Positions 1 through 12,235 of a stretch of DNA of 64,000 bases are shown one piece after another. The notes under the pieces were generated by a model, which saw only the letters and a list, made by a program, of their open reading frames with translations, ran no database searches and was not told where the DNA came from. A program made the position numbers and the translations under genes. Source of the stretch: Daphnia pulex (taxonomy: Eukaryota; Arthropoda; Branchiopoda; Diplostraca; Daphniidae); NCBI RefSeq assembly GCF_021134715.1, contig NC_060019.1:1860001-1924000 (forward strand), given 5' to 3'. The stretch's first letter is position 1. Each line of letters begins with the position of its first letter.

Positions 1-3000
1 CATGTCATTTATCGTAGGAGTGAAACTTAAAATGTTCAGCTTATCCTCAGGAGCTCCTTACATATGAAACAATTAATTGAGATGCCATTATAGAGGAATC
101 TAATGTCTTTTGACTTCATGATGTCAAACATCTTGCTTGAGTCATGATTCAGATATAAAGGACAGTCCGATGATGATAATTGAGACATTACACTGAAGTT
201 AAGAAGCTTGCCAAAGAGATTCTCTTTAGTCTTGTCTGCTAAAGTTAGAGGAGGTGAATTGTGATTGAAGATCTGCATTTCATGACTCTATTGTTTCAAG
301 AAAGAGACTATTTGTTTCAATTCAGTCTTTGAGCTAAGGGTGATGCTGCTGACATTTGACTATAAAGAACCCTCTTTTTGCTTAGTGTCAATCTTGATGA
401 CTGCAGCAAATTTGATCAGAATTTTTGGTATAGCTTTTTGGTATAGCTAAGTTAACCTACGAAAAAAAATAAGTAGTATTGTATTTTTTAAATATATTAT
501 TTAAATATAAAATATCTCAAGTACGTACACTAATCATCAGAAGGAGGACGGAAATTTTTACGGACGATCGGCCTTATTTACTGTAGCCTAAGCAGTTGAT
601 ATGGAAGGAAAAAGTAAGCTTTAATAAAGAAGCAGTCCCTAAATGGCAATAGTCACCTCCTGAAGTGATCGTAAAGATTCCAGTCAGAGATTTGAAATCT
701 ATCCTATCCCAAATTGTTGAATCTCCTACACTTTCTTAGACACTAATTACGGAGTTTAACGTAATACCAAACGTTTGATTGTATGGAAACACCGCCTAGA
801 GAAAATGGCAGGCGATTGGATTTGCGATTGGCACGAGAAGGATTTTTTTCACAAAATGGAGCAGATATACATGTTCTACTCGTGAACAGGAATTTTTCAA
901 ATTCAACTCAGAGAGCACAAAAACATCGGTGAAAAAAACGAATGGAAAACACCATTATCACTTCTTTTCGTAGTTTCTCCGATCACAGCCCTGCTGTAGA
1001 GACTCGACATCCCGTTTTTGTTCAGCAGTTGTTGCAAATTGCCTTCTGCCTTGGCCCGTCTGTGCACATTTTTTTTCTCGTCAGTCATTCAAAATATCCT
1101 GGTAATATATTTTCAGATAACTTGTGTTATGTAGTATAGATGTACTAATTCGGTTTTCATGTTTTTCTATTCCAATCAATCCTTAGTTAATGTCGAGCTT
1201 AAATTGTGGATTGAACTGATTGAATAACGTTTGTTATCAGTGCCCTTGTTCAGTTTCTTCTGGATTCCGTCTGTATGAATTCCTAGAGTCAAAATAAAAT
1301 TCAAGGCAACTTATGTGTTTATTCAACTGACTTAACCAATTGAATTTAAAAATTCCTAAAGGCAGAATTTAAATAAAAAGATGATTTCTGGTGCCTAATG
1401 TGAAGTTCCATTTTGGATCGTTAGCCCTTTATCTGCCGTTGGGACAAATTGGATGAATCAGCCAAAAATTTCTAAAGACTGTCGGAAAAAATCCTGACAG
1501 GCTTATGTACTATAGGGAATCCTTCCTGGAACAATGTTTACGTGGCGTCTAGCGTCGGAAATTTTTTTTGGTTCCAGGCTGAAAATGGTTCTTTATAGAG
1601 CCGTTTTTTAATGTCCTAATTACGTCTGTAACCCTGTAATAAAGCTTCCTTCACTCATGCTGCAAAAATTTCTCTACGGGGAAATGGTTGCAATGGTCCT
1701 CAAACATCGGGATGTGAAAAGTGGTAAAGTGCCTTGTCGTGTTTGCGTTTCCATAAAGTGTCATTAGATTCACTTCCAGATTCAGCTATGAATAAATATT
1801 TATAATTTTGTGTGATTTATAATTTCATTCCGTTTTATTTTTTATTTAGTTCCCATCTATTAGGTTGGAACTACTAAGACCAAGGAGGTATAAAAAACAA
1901 CCATTTGCCACAGTCGGGAAGATTTTCCAGAATTTTCAGTCTACAAAGGCTGCTAGGTTCCAAAATCGCTGCCTTCAGTTGTTAAACATGTCATTCAGGC
2001 TGTAAATTGGGAGAAATAATATCTCTTTCCCAAGATTGACATGAAAAAACCAAACTACAAAATCAACTTTAGTGCAGTTAAAGGTAAGTATCATAAACCT
2101 ATATTTCATTTAATTGAAGTACATAACTGCAAATATATATTTATTCATTTTTCTTTGTGAATTTAGACGGAGATTTTTTTACCCACGTCCTTGTACTTGC
2201 TGGGCCTCCAAAAACGTGTCCGCCACGACCTCTTTTTGACGAATAAACAACGGTAAATTCTAGATAGTTGTCGTCAGTGTTTTATGGATGGCACATTCAG
2301 AGTGGTACCAAATGAATTCGCTCAAGTGTGAAAGTGTTTTCGATCAAAGGCTTTCCTGAAAGACAAAAGCGGGGAGATTATTCAAGTCTCTCTTGCCTTT
2401 TTTAAGTAAAGAGACGAATAAAAGAGCCTTACTTTATATGTAAAGGTTTTGAGGCGAAAAAAAAATTGTTCCTCAGTATTTATCTTGAAGACATTTTTTC
2501 TGATTTTGAGAAAGCGGTATTTAAGAAGGTAAAGAAGTGTATTCCTGAAGTACATCATTTTGGACGTTCCTTTAATTGGAAACAGGCTTGATTACGTAAG
2601 GCAAGATCAATTTTGGTTTCGGCTCAGAGTATCTGAATATATATGTAGGCCTATATAATATAACTTACTAAGTTATATTACACCACATTTTACCATTTCT
2701 TCGCAAACGGGCTCAACTCCCAACAGTAGAGCGGAAAGAAGAAATTCCATAGATTAACCAAAATCCGCAATTTACGCTTATGAACAAACCCGATACTTAT
2801 TACTTGTCTATTCCCCATTAAATTTTCACATTTTTATAGAGCTCAATGGAAAACATGTCATCATTTATTTAAATTTTCATCGAAAAGTTAAATGAATAGC
2901 AGGCATCTGTTGTCCAGGTAAAAGGTAAGTTATATTTAATAGTTTTATGCGACTTTTGATCCCCAATTCAAAATGACAATTTTTGAAAATCTATTTTTTA

Positions 3001-4226
3001 AATCAAATTGAAATGTTGAGAAAAGGAAACTAATCCTTTGGCTGATCCCTGTCTTTTAACCATTGTAAAGGAAAAGGAAATGCCACTACGAAAGTTGAGT
3101 TAAGCTACCCATTATTTATTATTCTTTCTTTTGGGTTATAGTAGTATAAACAAAGGAATTTTATACAGAAAAGCATATTGAAGTAATCAGAGTTATACAA
3201 TATAAATAACTGAAATAAAAACAAACGAAATATTCACAGGTGTCCTTAGAAATAAATTTTTTATTGAAAAATTGGGGCTTCAGCCTATAACGCTAGTGTA
3301 TAAACAAACGTAAACAACCAGAAAAAATGGCAGCCCCCAAAACAATTGAACGACACGCAAAACCGCGAAGTGAATTGCCCCTATAGCGACGAAAACAAGG
3401 GAAGAGAACGACGGAGAAAACGACGGAAGTTGTACTTTTTTATAAAAGGCAACGTCGTATAAACAAAGCTTAAGGCAAATTTAAACGCACTTCAATTTGA
3501 TTTAAGCATTGTTTTAACTTGGCAACTTCGCCACTTTCCTCTTAGAGAATGAGTAGTGTAGTGTAGTTGGTCTTGAATCTTTGGTCCAGCAAGTACGCAT
3601 TTTATGTCGTTCCTAATAGAGTCCAATCTAACTTCATTCCAAGCAGTTTCCAAGCGATGAAATTTGTACAGAATTGACCAGTATTTTATGGGGTTCAGAA
3701 CAATTTGATGGAAAGGTTAAAAAAATAATTAGATTGAGTTTGGGTTTATCCCAAATGAAAATGTCATGAATGAGGGAATTCTTCAATCTGTGAATTTCTA
3801 TAAAGTAATTGCTCGCAATTATCCGGTATTCATAAGTTCTCTTCCTGCGATAAACAAATATTTTAGTTTATTAAATCTTTGCTTGAAAAAGTTTACTTTT
3901 TCTATAATAAGATAAAAATAGACAAATCCAGGGCTTTTATTTGGAACAACATAGATTAATAATCTAGATTAATAGGATACGAATGAGTACGCAGTAGTCA
4001 GGATTTGACTCAAAGCTGTCCGTAGGTAATGAGCGATATCACTACTACTGGCACAGCACTACCAGTAGATTTATTAAACGAAAAACTTGAGAAAAACTAC
4101 TCAGAACAAATTGAAACCACTTAGAGCATCCCTGGTTCAGGGACAAAAGTAATGTAAGTATTACTTTGATAAGAAATAAATTAACAAATAATTATAGAAT
4201 TACCAAATCAAGATCAATACCAATAT
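1..4226. other. AT-rich stretch without a supportable gene
   Basis: I see only short open frames without family signatures or convincing splice structure. The longest small frames (80 codons or fewer) do not resemble anything I recognise. The stretch was searched on the minus strand for the missing C-terminal HECT half of the gene at 4227-5557, and no such sequence was seen. Confidence 0.6.
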
Positions 4227-5557
4227 TTACTCAAAACAGCTCTTAACAAGCTCTTTGCTGAGCTCCCTTGCTGAGGGAGCGGTTCCCGCTGTGAGGAGTA
4301 GAGTTAAGATAAGATGTTAATCACCGTTGGTGGTAACCTAAAAACTCAGTAAAACTTACAAGTCCACGTTTCAGCCATTTGGTTTTTCAACTTTTCGTTG
4401 TTCTCGTTTGCGCTTGTCCCTGGGCGTGGTCTTACGCTTTCCTCACCATTGATAACTGGACTGTAGAAGACTGTATGGATGTTATTCCAAACGTCATCCG
4501 CCTGTGATCCACCAACACCTGAAGAAAAAATAATCATATTACCATATGAAATCAAGAAAGTCTTTTAAATGTTAACACTTTCTTACTGGTTTTTGTTACT
4601 GCTTCGAAAATGGTCTCGTTGTAGTCAGCGACTTTATTGTTGACAACAATTTTCAGTAGATGATTGACTGCTCCTTGTCCTCGCTCAAGATTCATTTCAA
4701 CCTGAGAATGAAGTATGGAATGAAAGTTTAGTAACTTGACCAATTGAGAATGATTGGTTATAACTTTACCATGTTTTGAGCTTCAAGTAAGTTTCCTTCT
4801 AAATCGTCAAAGTCGTCTCTTCTTACACGTCCATAGTCACGAACAATAAGATATTTTTCAACTGACAGAACCAGCGCATGAGGTTCAATTTCGATATGTC
4901 CACCAAAATATTGTTTAAGATTGCTGGTAGAGGGATCTCTCTTTAGTTGTACTTTAATGACCGCTGGCGATCCAGATGCACTTTGTGCTCCACACGTAGG
5001 GAATTTTTCCATTATTTCAATGGCCGTTCCCAACTTAGAGATCAAACTCTCCATGTTTTGAGCAGCCAACAACAGTGTTTCTTCATTCCCCGGTGTATAA
5101 CCGAGATATTCCTGCAAGGCAAAATATTTAAAATACATTATTATGAATTATTGCACTTTTTATAAAATATGTTTACCGTAAGAAAAAGACGAAGTCGATC
5201 ATTGCGATACTCTCTCTCTTCCGTGAGGTACCTCAAAAACCCTTGTACTATTCCTCTGCTCAAGATCTCGAGAGCAGAGACATTACTGGCATTGACGATA
5301 TCACGAATTCGTGCCAACGCACCATCAGGTTTCAAAGAATTCGGGATGAGCCTTTGCAGATGAATTGCGTAATCCAATCGAGGATCGCTTTTGGAATTCA
5401 AATCGATGTTAATATCTCGCATTGTTGTCACATTGTGACTCAGTTTGCAAAAGTCTGCTGTTTCACTTCGAAACTCCAAATGCTGTTTTTTTGCGTTTTT
5501 TGATGATTGACTCTTCCTTTTCTTGGAAGGCGATGGGGTATGCGACGATTTATCCAT
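4227..5557 (-). CDS. TRIP12-like E3 ubiquitin ligase fragment (no HECT domain)
   Basis: Spliced minus-strand gene. Exons run 5557-5177, 5111-4770, 4701-4587, 4518-4360 and possibly 4288-4227, all with GT/AG borders and matching phases, giving about 352 residues. It matches the region of TRIP12-type HECT ligases just before the catalytic domain. The clearest matches are the blocks VEKYLIVRDYGRVR and IHTVFYSPV, with a residue order typical of the family. The N-terminus is Lys/Ser rich (SPSKKRKSQSSK), like a nuclear localisation segment. Full TRIP12 proteins are around 2000 residues and end in a HECT domain with a catalytic Cys. Here the frame closes at TAA 4229-4227 and no HECT sequence follows. 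This could be a truncated paralog, a pseudogene, or a gene whose last exons lie elsewhere. The first four exons are firm; the fifth is weak. Confidence 0.6.
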
Positions 5558-7049
5558 TGTAAATAAACTGCAAAATTTAAAAATTGCAAGTTAATTAGAA
5601 TTTAAGAATTCACAAAAAAAGTTTTTTAAGACACACAAAAAAGAAAAATGGGCATTTCTGGAATTCACCCAGTCAATGGAACGATGAGAGGGTGACATGA
5701 TCTTTCCATTGGGAAAAAAAAAAAGTTTCCATATTGTTCCAGGGTGACACCGAGTCCAGCTGAGGACACCCACAATAGAAGCCCTCGCCTTTTTGGGTTT
5801 GGATGGGTGAGGGGATATAGAAATAAAATATCTGGCAATGACTTTTATGGCAATCTTCCCTGTGACTTATCCAGGGGCACGCGTATATATATACATATAC
5901 ACTCCCCCCTTCAAACTGGTGTAGTAGTGCAGCCACGGCCCATTTCCAACTCGAAAAAAAGAAAAAAGCAACTTCCACTGGAGCGCATCCGGCTCTTTTC
6001 TATGTCTAGTTCCTGCTCGCCACCATTTCCCAGTGTATGTGTCTATAACAATAATGTACAGCAGCAGCAGCCCAGGCAAACAGGCCGGGCTAGAGAAAAA
6101 GAAATAAAACACGACGACTGTGCCAAACCAACGGGGCTGGTTAAAAAGAAAAACAATCATGAAACATCACATCATCCATCCATCCATAAATTATTATATC
6201 CCAAAGGTTGTTGGGTTGTTTCTTTCTTTCTTTTGTTGTTGTGTTTTCCAGGGTGGGCTCTCCCCCAGTGTTTTTTTTTCTTCTTTCGTGATTACTTGAT
6301 TTGCTTCATGATTCGCATTTGATTGGACCATGGGGGCCTCCCAGCTATAAACTAGGCAATACATGTAAGAGCATTGTTATTACAAGTCTCAAAACTTGAG
6401 TCCCTCCAAGAATAAGCCCGATCCTTTCGTCGGCTTCCTTAAATATAGCAAGCTATATGGTAAGCTTAAGCTTTCTTGGTTAGGTCGACAAGGGGTAAAC
6501 CTTTGTCGGATGGCGTCAACTCACGCCTTTTTCAACGAGCAGAAAACAAAATTGACCAAGTGTTTTCCTTTGGACAATCAATGAATCAATATGAACATGA
6601 CATGAGAGTAGAGAAAAGAAACATTAACGACTTACATACACGGGTGAATGACAATATTAGGGGAGATAAAATTATTGCGTCCAGTTCACTGGAAAATGAA
6701 CACGCGTGTGTTGACGAATCCGCGGCGAGCGCACGATAATCCGCGGTGGCTCGGCAGATTCTCATGAATACTTTGTTGAATTTGCCGATGAAGCAGAAGG
6801 AAATTCCGGAAAGTTCGGCAGACGTCGGCGAAAAATGTCGTTTTCGAAAAAAAAAATACCAGCTGTTTTTTTTATGAGATAGTCGCAATGTTGACCATTC
6901 TCGAAGACGACGCTTGGAATGCCCCATAACTTGTCAATGGATTTTGGATCAAAAAGTGGTTTCTAACAACCAAAGCAGCTTATAGGTTTTTCAACGTCGT
7001 TGCTAACACATCGGTAGTTTTCTGCCATTTCTGAGGCAAATGAACGGCT
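5558..7049. other. Intergenic, low complexity
   Basis: The stretch holds homopolymer runs, a short CAG-type repeat near 6060 and scattered open frames on both strands. None has a recognisable protein family or believable exon structure. The last few hundred bases may be decayed upstream sequence of the LINE remnant that follows, but I cannot show it. Confidence 0.45.
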
Positions 7050-7885
7050 ATGAGCGGCTAGACAGTCTCGGTCCAGGTGGCCAAAAACTAGCTGGATGAG
7101 TGATGCCCCTCCAAATCGCGGTGCATTCCAAAACAATAAGAGGCTTTTTGCAAAGTGGCCTTGGAATTCCCTCTGGTAGGAAATCCGTTCTCACCACACT
7201 TGTCTACAAGAAAGGATCCACTGACAACTATGGCAACTAGGTCACCAGTTGCAGGGAACGGCTGTTTCCGGAACATAAGGGTTTCCTTATTGGGGTCCAC
7301 AGTATCCTAGAGCATACCATGCTTCTAGAGTTTGCTATCGAGGAAGCAAAGCTGAAGAAGAAGTACCTGGACATCTGCTGGCTGGACCTGGCCAACGCTT
7401 TTGACTCGCCCTTCCTGATGACTTGCTCCACCCACCAGAGCCTACCAATCCCACCTGTCCTCCACGACATCCTATCGAACATCTACAAGGAAAACACGTC
7501 CCAATTCGTCGTCAGCAAGGCGCTATTTCTGGTCAAGCCCATATCAGGCGTCCACCAAGTAGATAACCTAAACTCAATCAACTTTAATCTCGCCGCCAAG
7601 CCACTCATCCGAAGCCCTTAAGGATTGTCAAACTCTGGCTTCTTGCTCTTCAACACGCTTTACAAAGCCATCACCTATGCTGAAGATGTTTCACTAGTTG
7701 GATCCAGCCCACGTAAAATTCAGCCCACTCTGGATGCATTGCTGATAGTGGCCTCAAAACTTGGCATCCGTTTCATCGGAACCAAGTAGGCCTATTCTTT
7801 TCTATCTCTTATCAGCGCTGAACCTCTCTTCACACAGTGGCGCTATCCTACTTATGTGTAACTGCTACTCGGGGACAGCTTACTA
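7050..7885 (+). mobile_element. LINE (non-LTR) reverse transcriptase remnant, 5' part
   Basis: Degenerate reverse transcriptase of a non-LTR retrotransposon on the plus strand. One readable block (7319-7621) contains CWLDLANAFDS, the catalytic Asp box of LINE reverse transcriptases, followed by a GVHQVD box (the usual G-x-x-Q-G-D box with Gly changed to Val). After a stop at 7619-7621 the same frame continues with AITYAEDVSLVG, which corresponds to the YADD catalytic box with the first Asp changed to Glu. Upstream, across frame breaks, LTTLVYKKGSTD matches the usual N-terminal RT block. Stops and frameshifts make it non-functional. The 3' half of what looks like the same element type resumes at 10915. 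Confidence 0.75.
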
Positions 7886-7969
7886 ACCAATTGAATGAAA
7901 CTACTTTGATATTCTTCTACCTTTTTTTTTACTCGCCTTTCTAATTATATTAGACACCCCTATCCAGTG

Positions 7970-8215
7970 AATAGCTTACTTAAAATAAACTGAACCACTA
8001 ACAATTCTTTTCTGCTTTTATTACCCCCACCCCACCCCCTACTAAAAATTTTTGACCCCTTAAAATACGGCATTCATTTCAGGAGTTTCTCTATACTAAC
8101 CGTAAGGGAGTGAATCCTACTGAAATGGTTCGGCACCTTCGTAGCAGTGGCTACTAGCTGATTACCAACCTACTAAAACATTTTCAACCCACTAAATATC
8201 ATAAACTTGCTGCTT
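7970..8215. repeat. Left cluster of short CTACTAA/ACTGAA motifs
   Basis: Repeated short motifs of the CTACTAA and ACTGAA kind (CTACTAAAA, CTACTGAAA, CACTAAC) recur in this stretch. They are the same family as the denser cluster at 10440-10870. The two clusters flank the broken gene at 8220-9769, an arrangement common in subterminal regions of DNA transposons. I could not define element ends or a target duplication. Confidence 0.35.
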
Positions 8216-8219
8216 TTAA

Positions 8220-9769
8220 TTATTTATTTAGGTTGTCACGTATACAAGATAACATTTCAAAGTGCAAGTTTAAAACCAATAGTAAACTGAATATGTGGAT
8301 AATATCGAAGTATTCAAAAGTTACTTTGCGGATTAGACGACATTGCCATGGTAAAGGGCCATAACTTGGGATGGTTAGTGGAGGATTGTCTGAAAAAAAA
8401 ATCAATATAAATTGCATTTCTAGATTAGTAATTTATGTATCAATTATGATTGAAAATTAAAGAAATATTACTTAGGCGTTCACCATCACCTTTCGAGTTT
8501 TGGCCTGAAGCTTCATCATGTTCGGTTGATGTTGTGATCCCTGATTTATCAACATCCTTTTCTTGGTCAGAGCTTTCTTCTCCTGAAGAATCACAGATTC
8601 GTTTTTGGCTGCCTGAGCCTGATGGTGATGCCTCACAAGTGCTGGGCTTGCTTTGTTGTTCAAATGGTACACCAGTTGTAAACAATTTCGCTGTGAAGTG
8701 AAAAGTGTGAAAAGGTTGAGAGACACTCGGGTTGGTCTGAGTACTTGTAGCAAATCCTCCTCGTAATGGAATGCTTTCAGTGTCATCCAGAATACTAGAA
8801 TTGGGTGACATATGACTGTCATCGTAAAGTGGTTGTGAATGCAATTGCTGCGAATCCATACTGGGATAATTCATATCCTGACCTATATTATAGATAATGA
8901 AAATTTAGTATGAAATTACTGACAATAGCAATTAAAACTACTTACTTACTAAATATTAGGTGAGCTGGTTTGGAATTGGTCTTCATGTCGTGGCACATGT
9001 CGGTGTAAGAGTGACTCTTTCACAGTCATATTCTGATGTTCGGTTTGGGGTCTTATACCAAACTTTGTTCTGTACCTACTAGTGATTCAGTATATTGAGA
9101 TTGGCCTGAAATGTAAAAAAGCTTTATTAGCTACAATGGAAAATGATTAGTTTTTAACAACTTACTGTCATACATTTACTGCGTCCCATCATCAGCTTCA
9201 ACTAACTTCAACACCAATTTTGCAATTAAATTTTTGGCCCTGTCTGGAATTACATAGGTTTCTGTCATAAGAAACTCGTCACCGAATCTTCATCGAATAT
9301 ACAGTCATGCGTGAAAGTTTCTTGAACAGGCAAATGGCTCTCTATGTTTTAAGTTTAATTTGACGGAAGGGATACTACGGTGCCTACCGTACCCCCGATA
9401 TTTTACGCCCTTTTCTCTTTTTCTTTATATTCTTCTCTTCCTTTACCTACGAAAGAAAAAGAGAAAAAGGCGCAAAATACTGGGGGTACGGTAGGCACCG
9501 TAGTATCCCTTCCGTCAAATTAAACTTAAAACATAGAGAGCCATTTGCCTGTTCAAGAAACTTTCACGCATGACTGTATATATTTCTACTTGATCAACTC
9601 GCAAAACCTCCAGTCCCAGTAAATGAATTTTACTCTCTGACTCAACTTTTTGAAGAAACATATGTTTAACCACCCACAAATCAGGCTCTGTCAATGAGTC
9701 TCTACTTGGAATATCTACGATTGCTTTCATTCTCGCACCATTTTCAACATTGTATGAAACATCCATCAT
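8220..9769 (-). pseudogene. Broken multi-exon gene of unknown function
   Basis: I do not recognise the family. Visible coding parts on the minus strand are: 9769 to about 9577 (starts MMDVSYNVENG), interrupted by the MITE at 9302-9576; a continuation at about 9290-9187 (contains TETYVIPDRAKNLIAKL); a small exon ending near 9067 (SQYTESLVGTEQSL); an acidic Ser-rich exon at about 8869-8472; and a last exon at 8389-8220. The last two exons join in phase through a GTAATA donor and a pyrimidine-rich CAG acceptor. The acidic exon is also preceded by an in-frame acceptor. At least one in-frame stop beside the MITE and one frame mismatch between early exons indicate that the copy is decayed. Placement inside a LINE remnant suggests that it arrived as part of a mobile segment. 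Confidence 0.4.
9302..9576. mobile_element. Palindromic Tc1/mariner-like MITE
   Basis: A 275-bp foldback element. The two arms (9302-9426 and 9451-9576) are near-perfect reverse complements, with a spacer of about 24 bp. The termini read CAGTCATGCGTGAAAG and its complement, flanked on both sides by TA (9300-9301 and 9577-9578). CAGT termini with a TA target duplication are the hallmarks of Tc1/mariner elements. It has no coding capacity. It sits inside the coding frame of the gene at 8220-9769 and disrupts it. Arm similarity is high, with only a few mismatches near the centre, so it is either young or maintained by conversion. Transcription through it would give a hairpin RNA of about 125 bp. 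Confidence 0.75.
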
Positions 9770-10439
9770 GCAAAATTTTACGTATTAGAAACGACAGAGC
9801 TGTAGACTTTACATTTTTTTCAAGCATGACAAAATTAAAAAATTAAACAAATTTCAGGCACGGAATTGCGAAGTCACAGCAAATTTTTCGGTCATTCCCT
9901 AAACACATTGCAATACATTCAATATAATTATTGCTTATTTTTCATAAAAATTCACTTAATTCATTCAAAACAGAAATTTATGCATATATTTAAATTATTT
10001 AAAATGTAATATCAAATTAAACTTCTTATTTATATTTTAAAATAATTGTGTTAAATTGAACTAGGCCTACTTAATGGTAACTCATCCCAGAGATTCTCAG
10101 CGTAGACGCCAATGTTTTGTTAAGGACTATGAAAACACTCATCTCCTTTATTTATTGGATTTGTCAAATCGATTAACTGGGGACACATTTGACACTTAAC
10201 TTCGGTATACATTTAGCAGCCATTTTCGTCTAAACAATAAATCACTAATTGATAGTAGATGAGGTTGCACTATAGCTCACTAATAAAACAAATCAGCGGG
10301 TAGCTCGGAGCAAAGTCATGCCATTATGCTAACGAATGCTACTTATTCCTTGTACCCTACTTAAACTGCAATGATGTGAAAACATACTTACAATTTTGTA
10401 TATGACTAACCCTACAACTGATGACTTTTTTCCGTCAAA

Positions 10440-10870
10440 CTGCTAACCCTTCCTACTGAACTTTCTGAACTAGTGATCAAAGGTACTGAATTTTTCACAG
10501 TACTTATAACAAAAGTACTAAATTTTTGTAAACTACTAGCTATAACCTACAGTGATTTTATTATTGATTAGTTTTTAAAATCAAACTACTAACCCTACCT
10601 GAACATACTGAATTTTTCAGACTACTAACTAAATCTTTATAAACTGCTGGACCGACCTACTGAACAGAACTATGCCTGCTAACAGTTTCACTATGAATAA
10701 AGTAAAAAGTAGGCAAATGAATGGTTAGTTGAGAAATTGTACTTAAGCAAGTACAGTAAAATACTGAATTGCGTTTCAGTACCATAATCGACCATATTGA
10801 AGGGTACTGAAACTGTTAGGGGTGTGTAGGTACTGGAAATCGGTAAAATAAGCAGTTTAACGCGGCTGTG
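10440..10870. repeat. Right cluster of TACTGAA/CTACTAAC motifs
   Basis: At least six copies of TACTGAA lie within about 390 bp, with several CTACTAAC, AAGTACTAAA and complementary TTCAGTA copies between them. Spacing is irregular. The pattern resembles the subterminal transposase-binding repeats of some DNA transposons. It mirrors the sparser cluster at 7970-8215, on the other side of the broken gene. Confidence 0.4.
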
Positions 10871-10914
10871 CAGTCATAGTGTCTCTTTACGATGCATCGA
10901 AGCACGATAGAGCG

Positions 10915-12235
10915 AGTGCTACCTTAGTGTCCCGATGGGCACCCGACTAATTTTCTGTCCTGATACGATGGTCGCGGACTCAGATATTTCCCAATGGCAG
11001 AAGCATGAAGTTTTCCGCGCGCATTTTCTGCCTTCACTTTCGCACCACTTGGCAACTGGACGTGTGCTTCGTGGTTTCGTTAAGGAACTTGAAACCCGAT
11101 GTGCTTAATTCCTTCTACAAACCTCCCACACAAGGCTCAGACCGCCTTCCTTTTTCATGAGCACACAGCGTGCAAATTTGGAGCGTCTCAGTTAAAGGAT
11201 GCCGACATTTGGATCGTTTTCAGAGTTATCCAACTTCTTGATAGCCCCAATCTGGTTTTCTAACTTGGCTTGTTCCCGTTGCCGGCAAGCCACTTCAACC
11301 ACTTACTAGCTCCCGACTACCTTTCTGGGTCCACTCAGAAAAGAAGCCACCTCCAGAGTGGTCACCACGACGCGCTTCTACAAGGTTGGCATCAACACTT
11401 TATCGCGAGCAAGAAAAGTAACACGCCAACTGGAAGCCAGGATCGATGTATCCAGCGATGAATCTCAACCTAAAATGACAGACGACGTCTCCTGTGTTTC
11501 TGCAAAAGCTGTCAGGGGTCTCCGAACTGTCATCAGGAAGCGCTAGACCATTTCTCTCACCAATGCCCAGAATTAGGGCCGATTGGCAAGAGGACTTATG
11601 CTGGACAACTCGAACGACATTGCTAGGCTTACTTCTTGTCACAGCAGCCTCTCCTTTGACGATTGGATCCTTATCCACAAGAGCCGTCTCGGCATTCTAC
11701 CTCTCTTTGGCACTCCTGGCCTGGCCAATCAAATGCCACAGATACAAAGAGGATGTGGAGACTTCCTCTTACGTCACCAGCCATTATTGCAACAACCTTC
11801 CGGCCATCGGCTGCCGGCATGAGTTGGTGCTGGGTGAAATAGTCAAAACCATCACACTATTCGGTCATGAGGCTCGAGTCAACAGAGTTTACGAGAATTC
11901 CATCCTCAGGCCGGACATAAGTACCTCTTCTACACCGAATATCATCAATCTCAACATTAACTTCGATGCTCATGAATCACTCCACGCTGGATATGCCAGG
12001 AAGATAGAAAAATAAAACTGCCTAGGTGTCTCGCTTATTTTTGTCATCAGAGCACTTGGATTCTGGTTGTCGTCTAACGACGAAGTATGCGTCGCATATG
12101 CAGAAGCATACGAGTTCTCTGCACCTCGTGCTTCATATTGCTGGCCACTAGACTATATGAAAAGGCCAGTATGTCCCCCGTTCTAAAGTGAAGGCCAGGA
12201 AAGCGTAGCTTTGGCTGTCATCCACCAGGAACGCG
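10915..12235 (+). mobile_element. LINE remnant, 3' (C-terminal) part
   Basis: This is the C-terminal half of a non-LTR retrotransposon polyprotein, broken by frameshifts. Readable blocks in order, in different frames, are: SLSHHLATGRVLRGF (about 11030), ANLERLSLKDADIW (about 11180), LSFDDWILIHKSRLGILPLF (about 11650), a Cys/His-rich stretch (about 11760-11820) and ILRPDISTSSTPNIINLNIN (about 11910). Such Asp-rich C-terminal blocks follow the RT domain in LINEs of the kind seen at 7050-7885. The RT remnant stops at about 7885 and this part starts at about 10915, so the simplest reading is one old copy split by a ~3 kb insertion. Two separate copies remain possible. Confidence 0.65.

Noticed and set aside
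1-4226. Missing HECT domain exons of the TRIP12-like gene
   Set aside because: The minus strand was read for HECT blocks and none was recognised.
5744-6322. 192-codon plus-strand frame
   Set aside because: Low-complexity, with homopolymer-encoded Phe and Lys runs, overlapped by similar frames on the other strand; no splice or family evidence.
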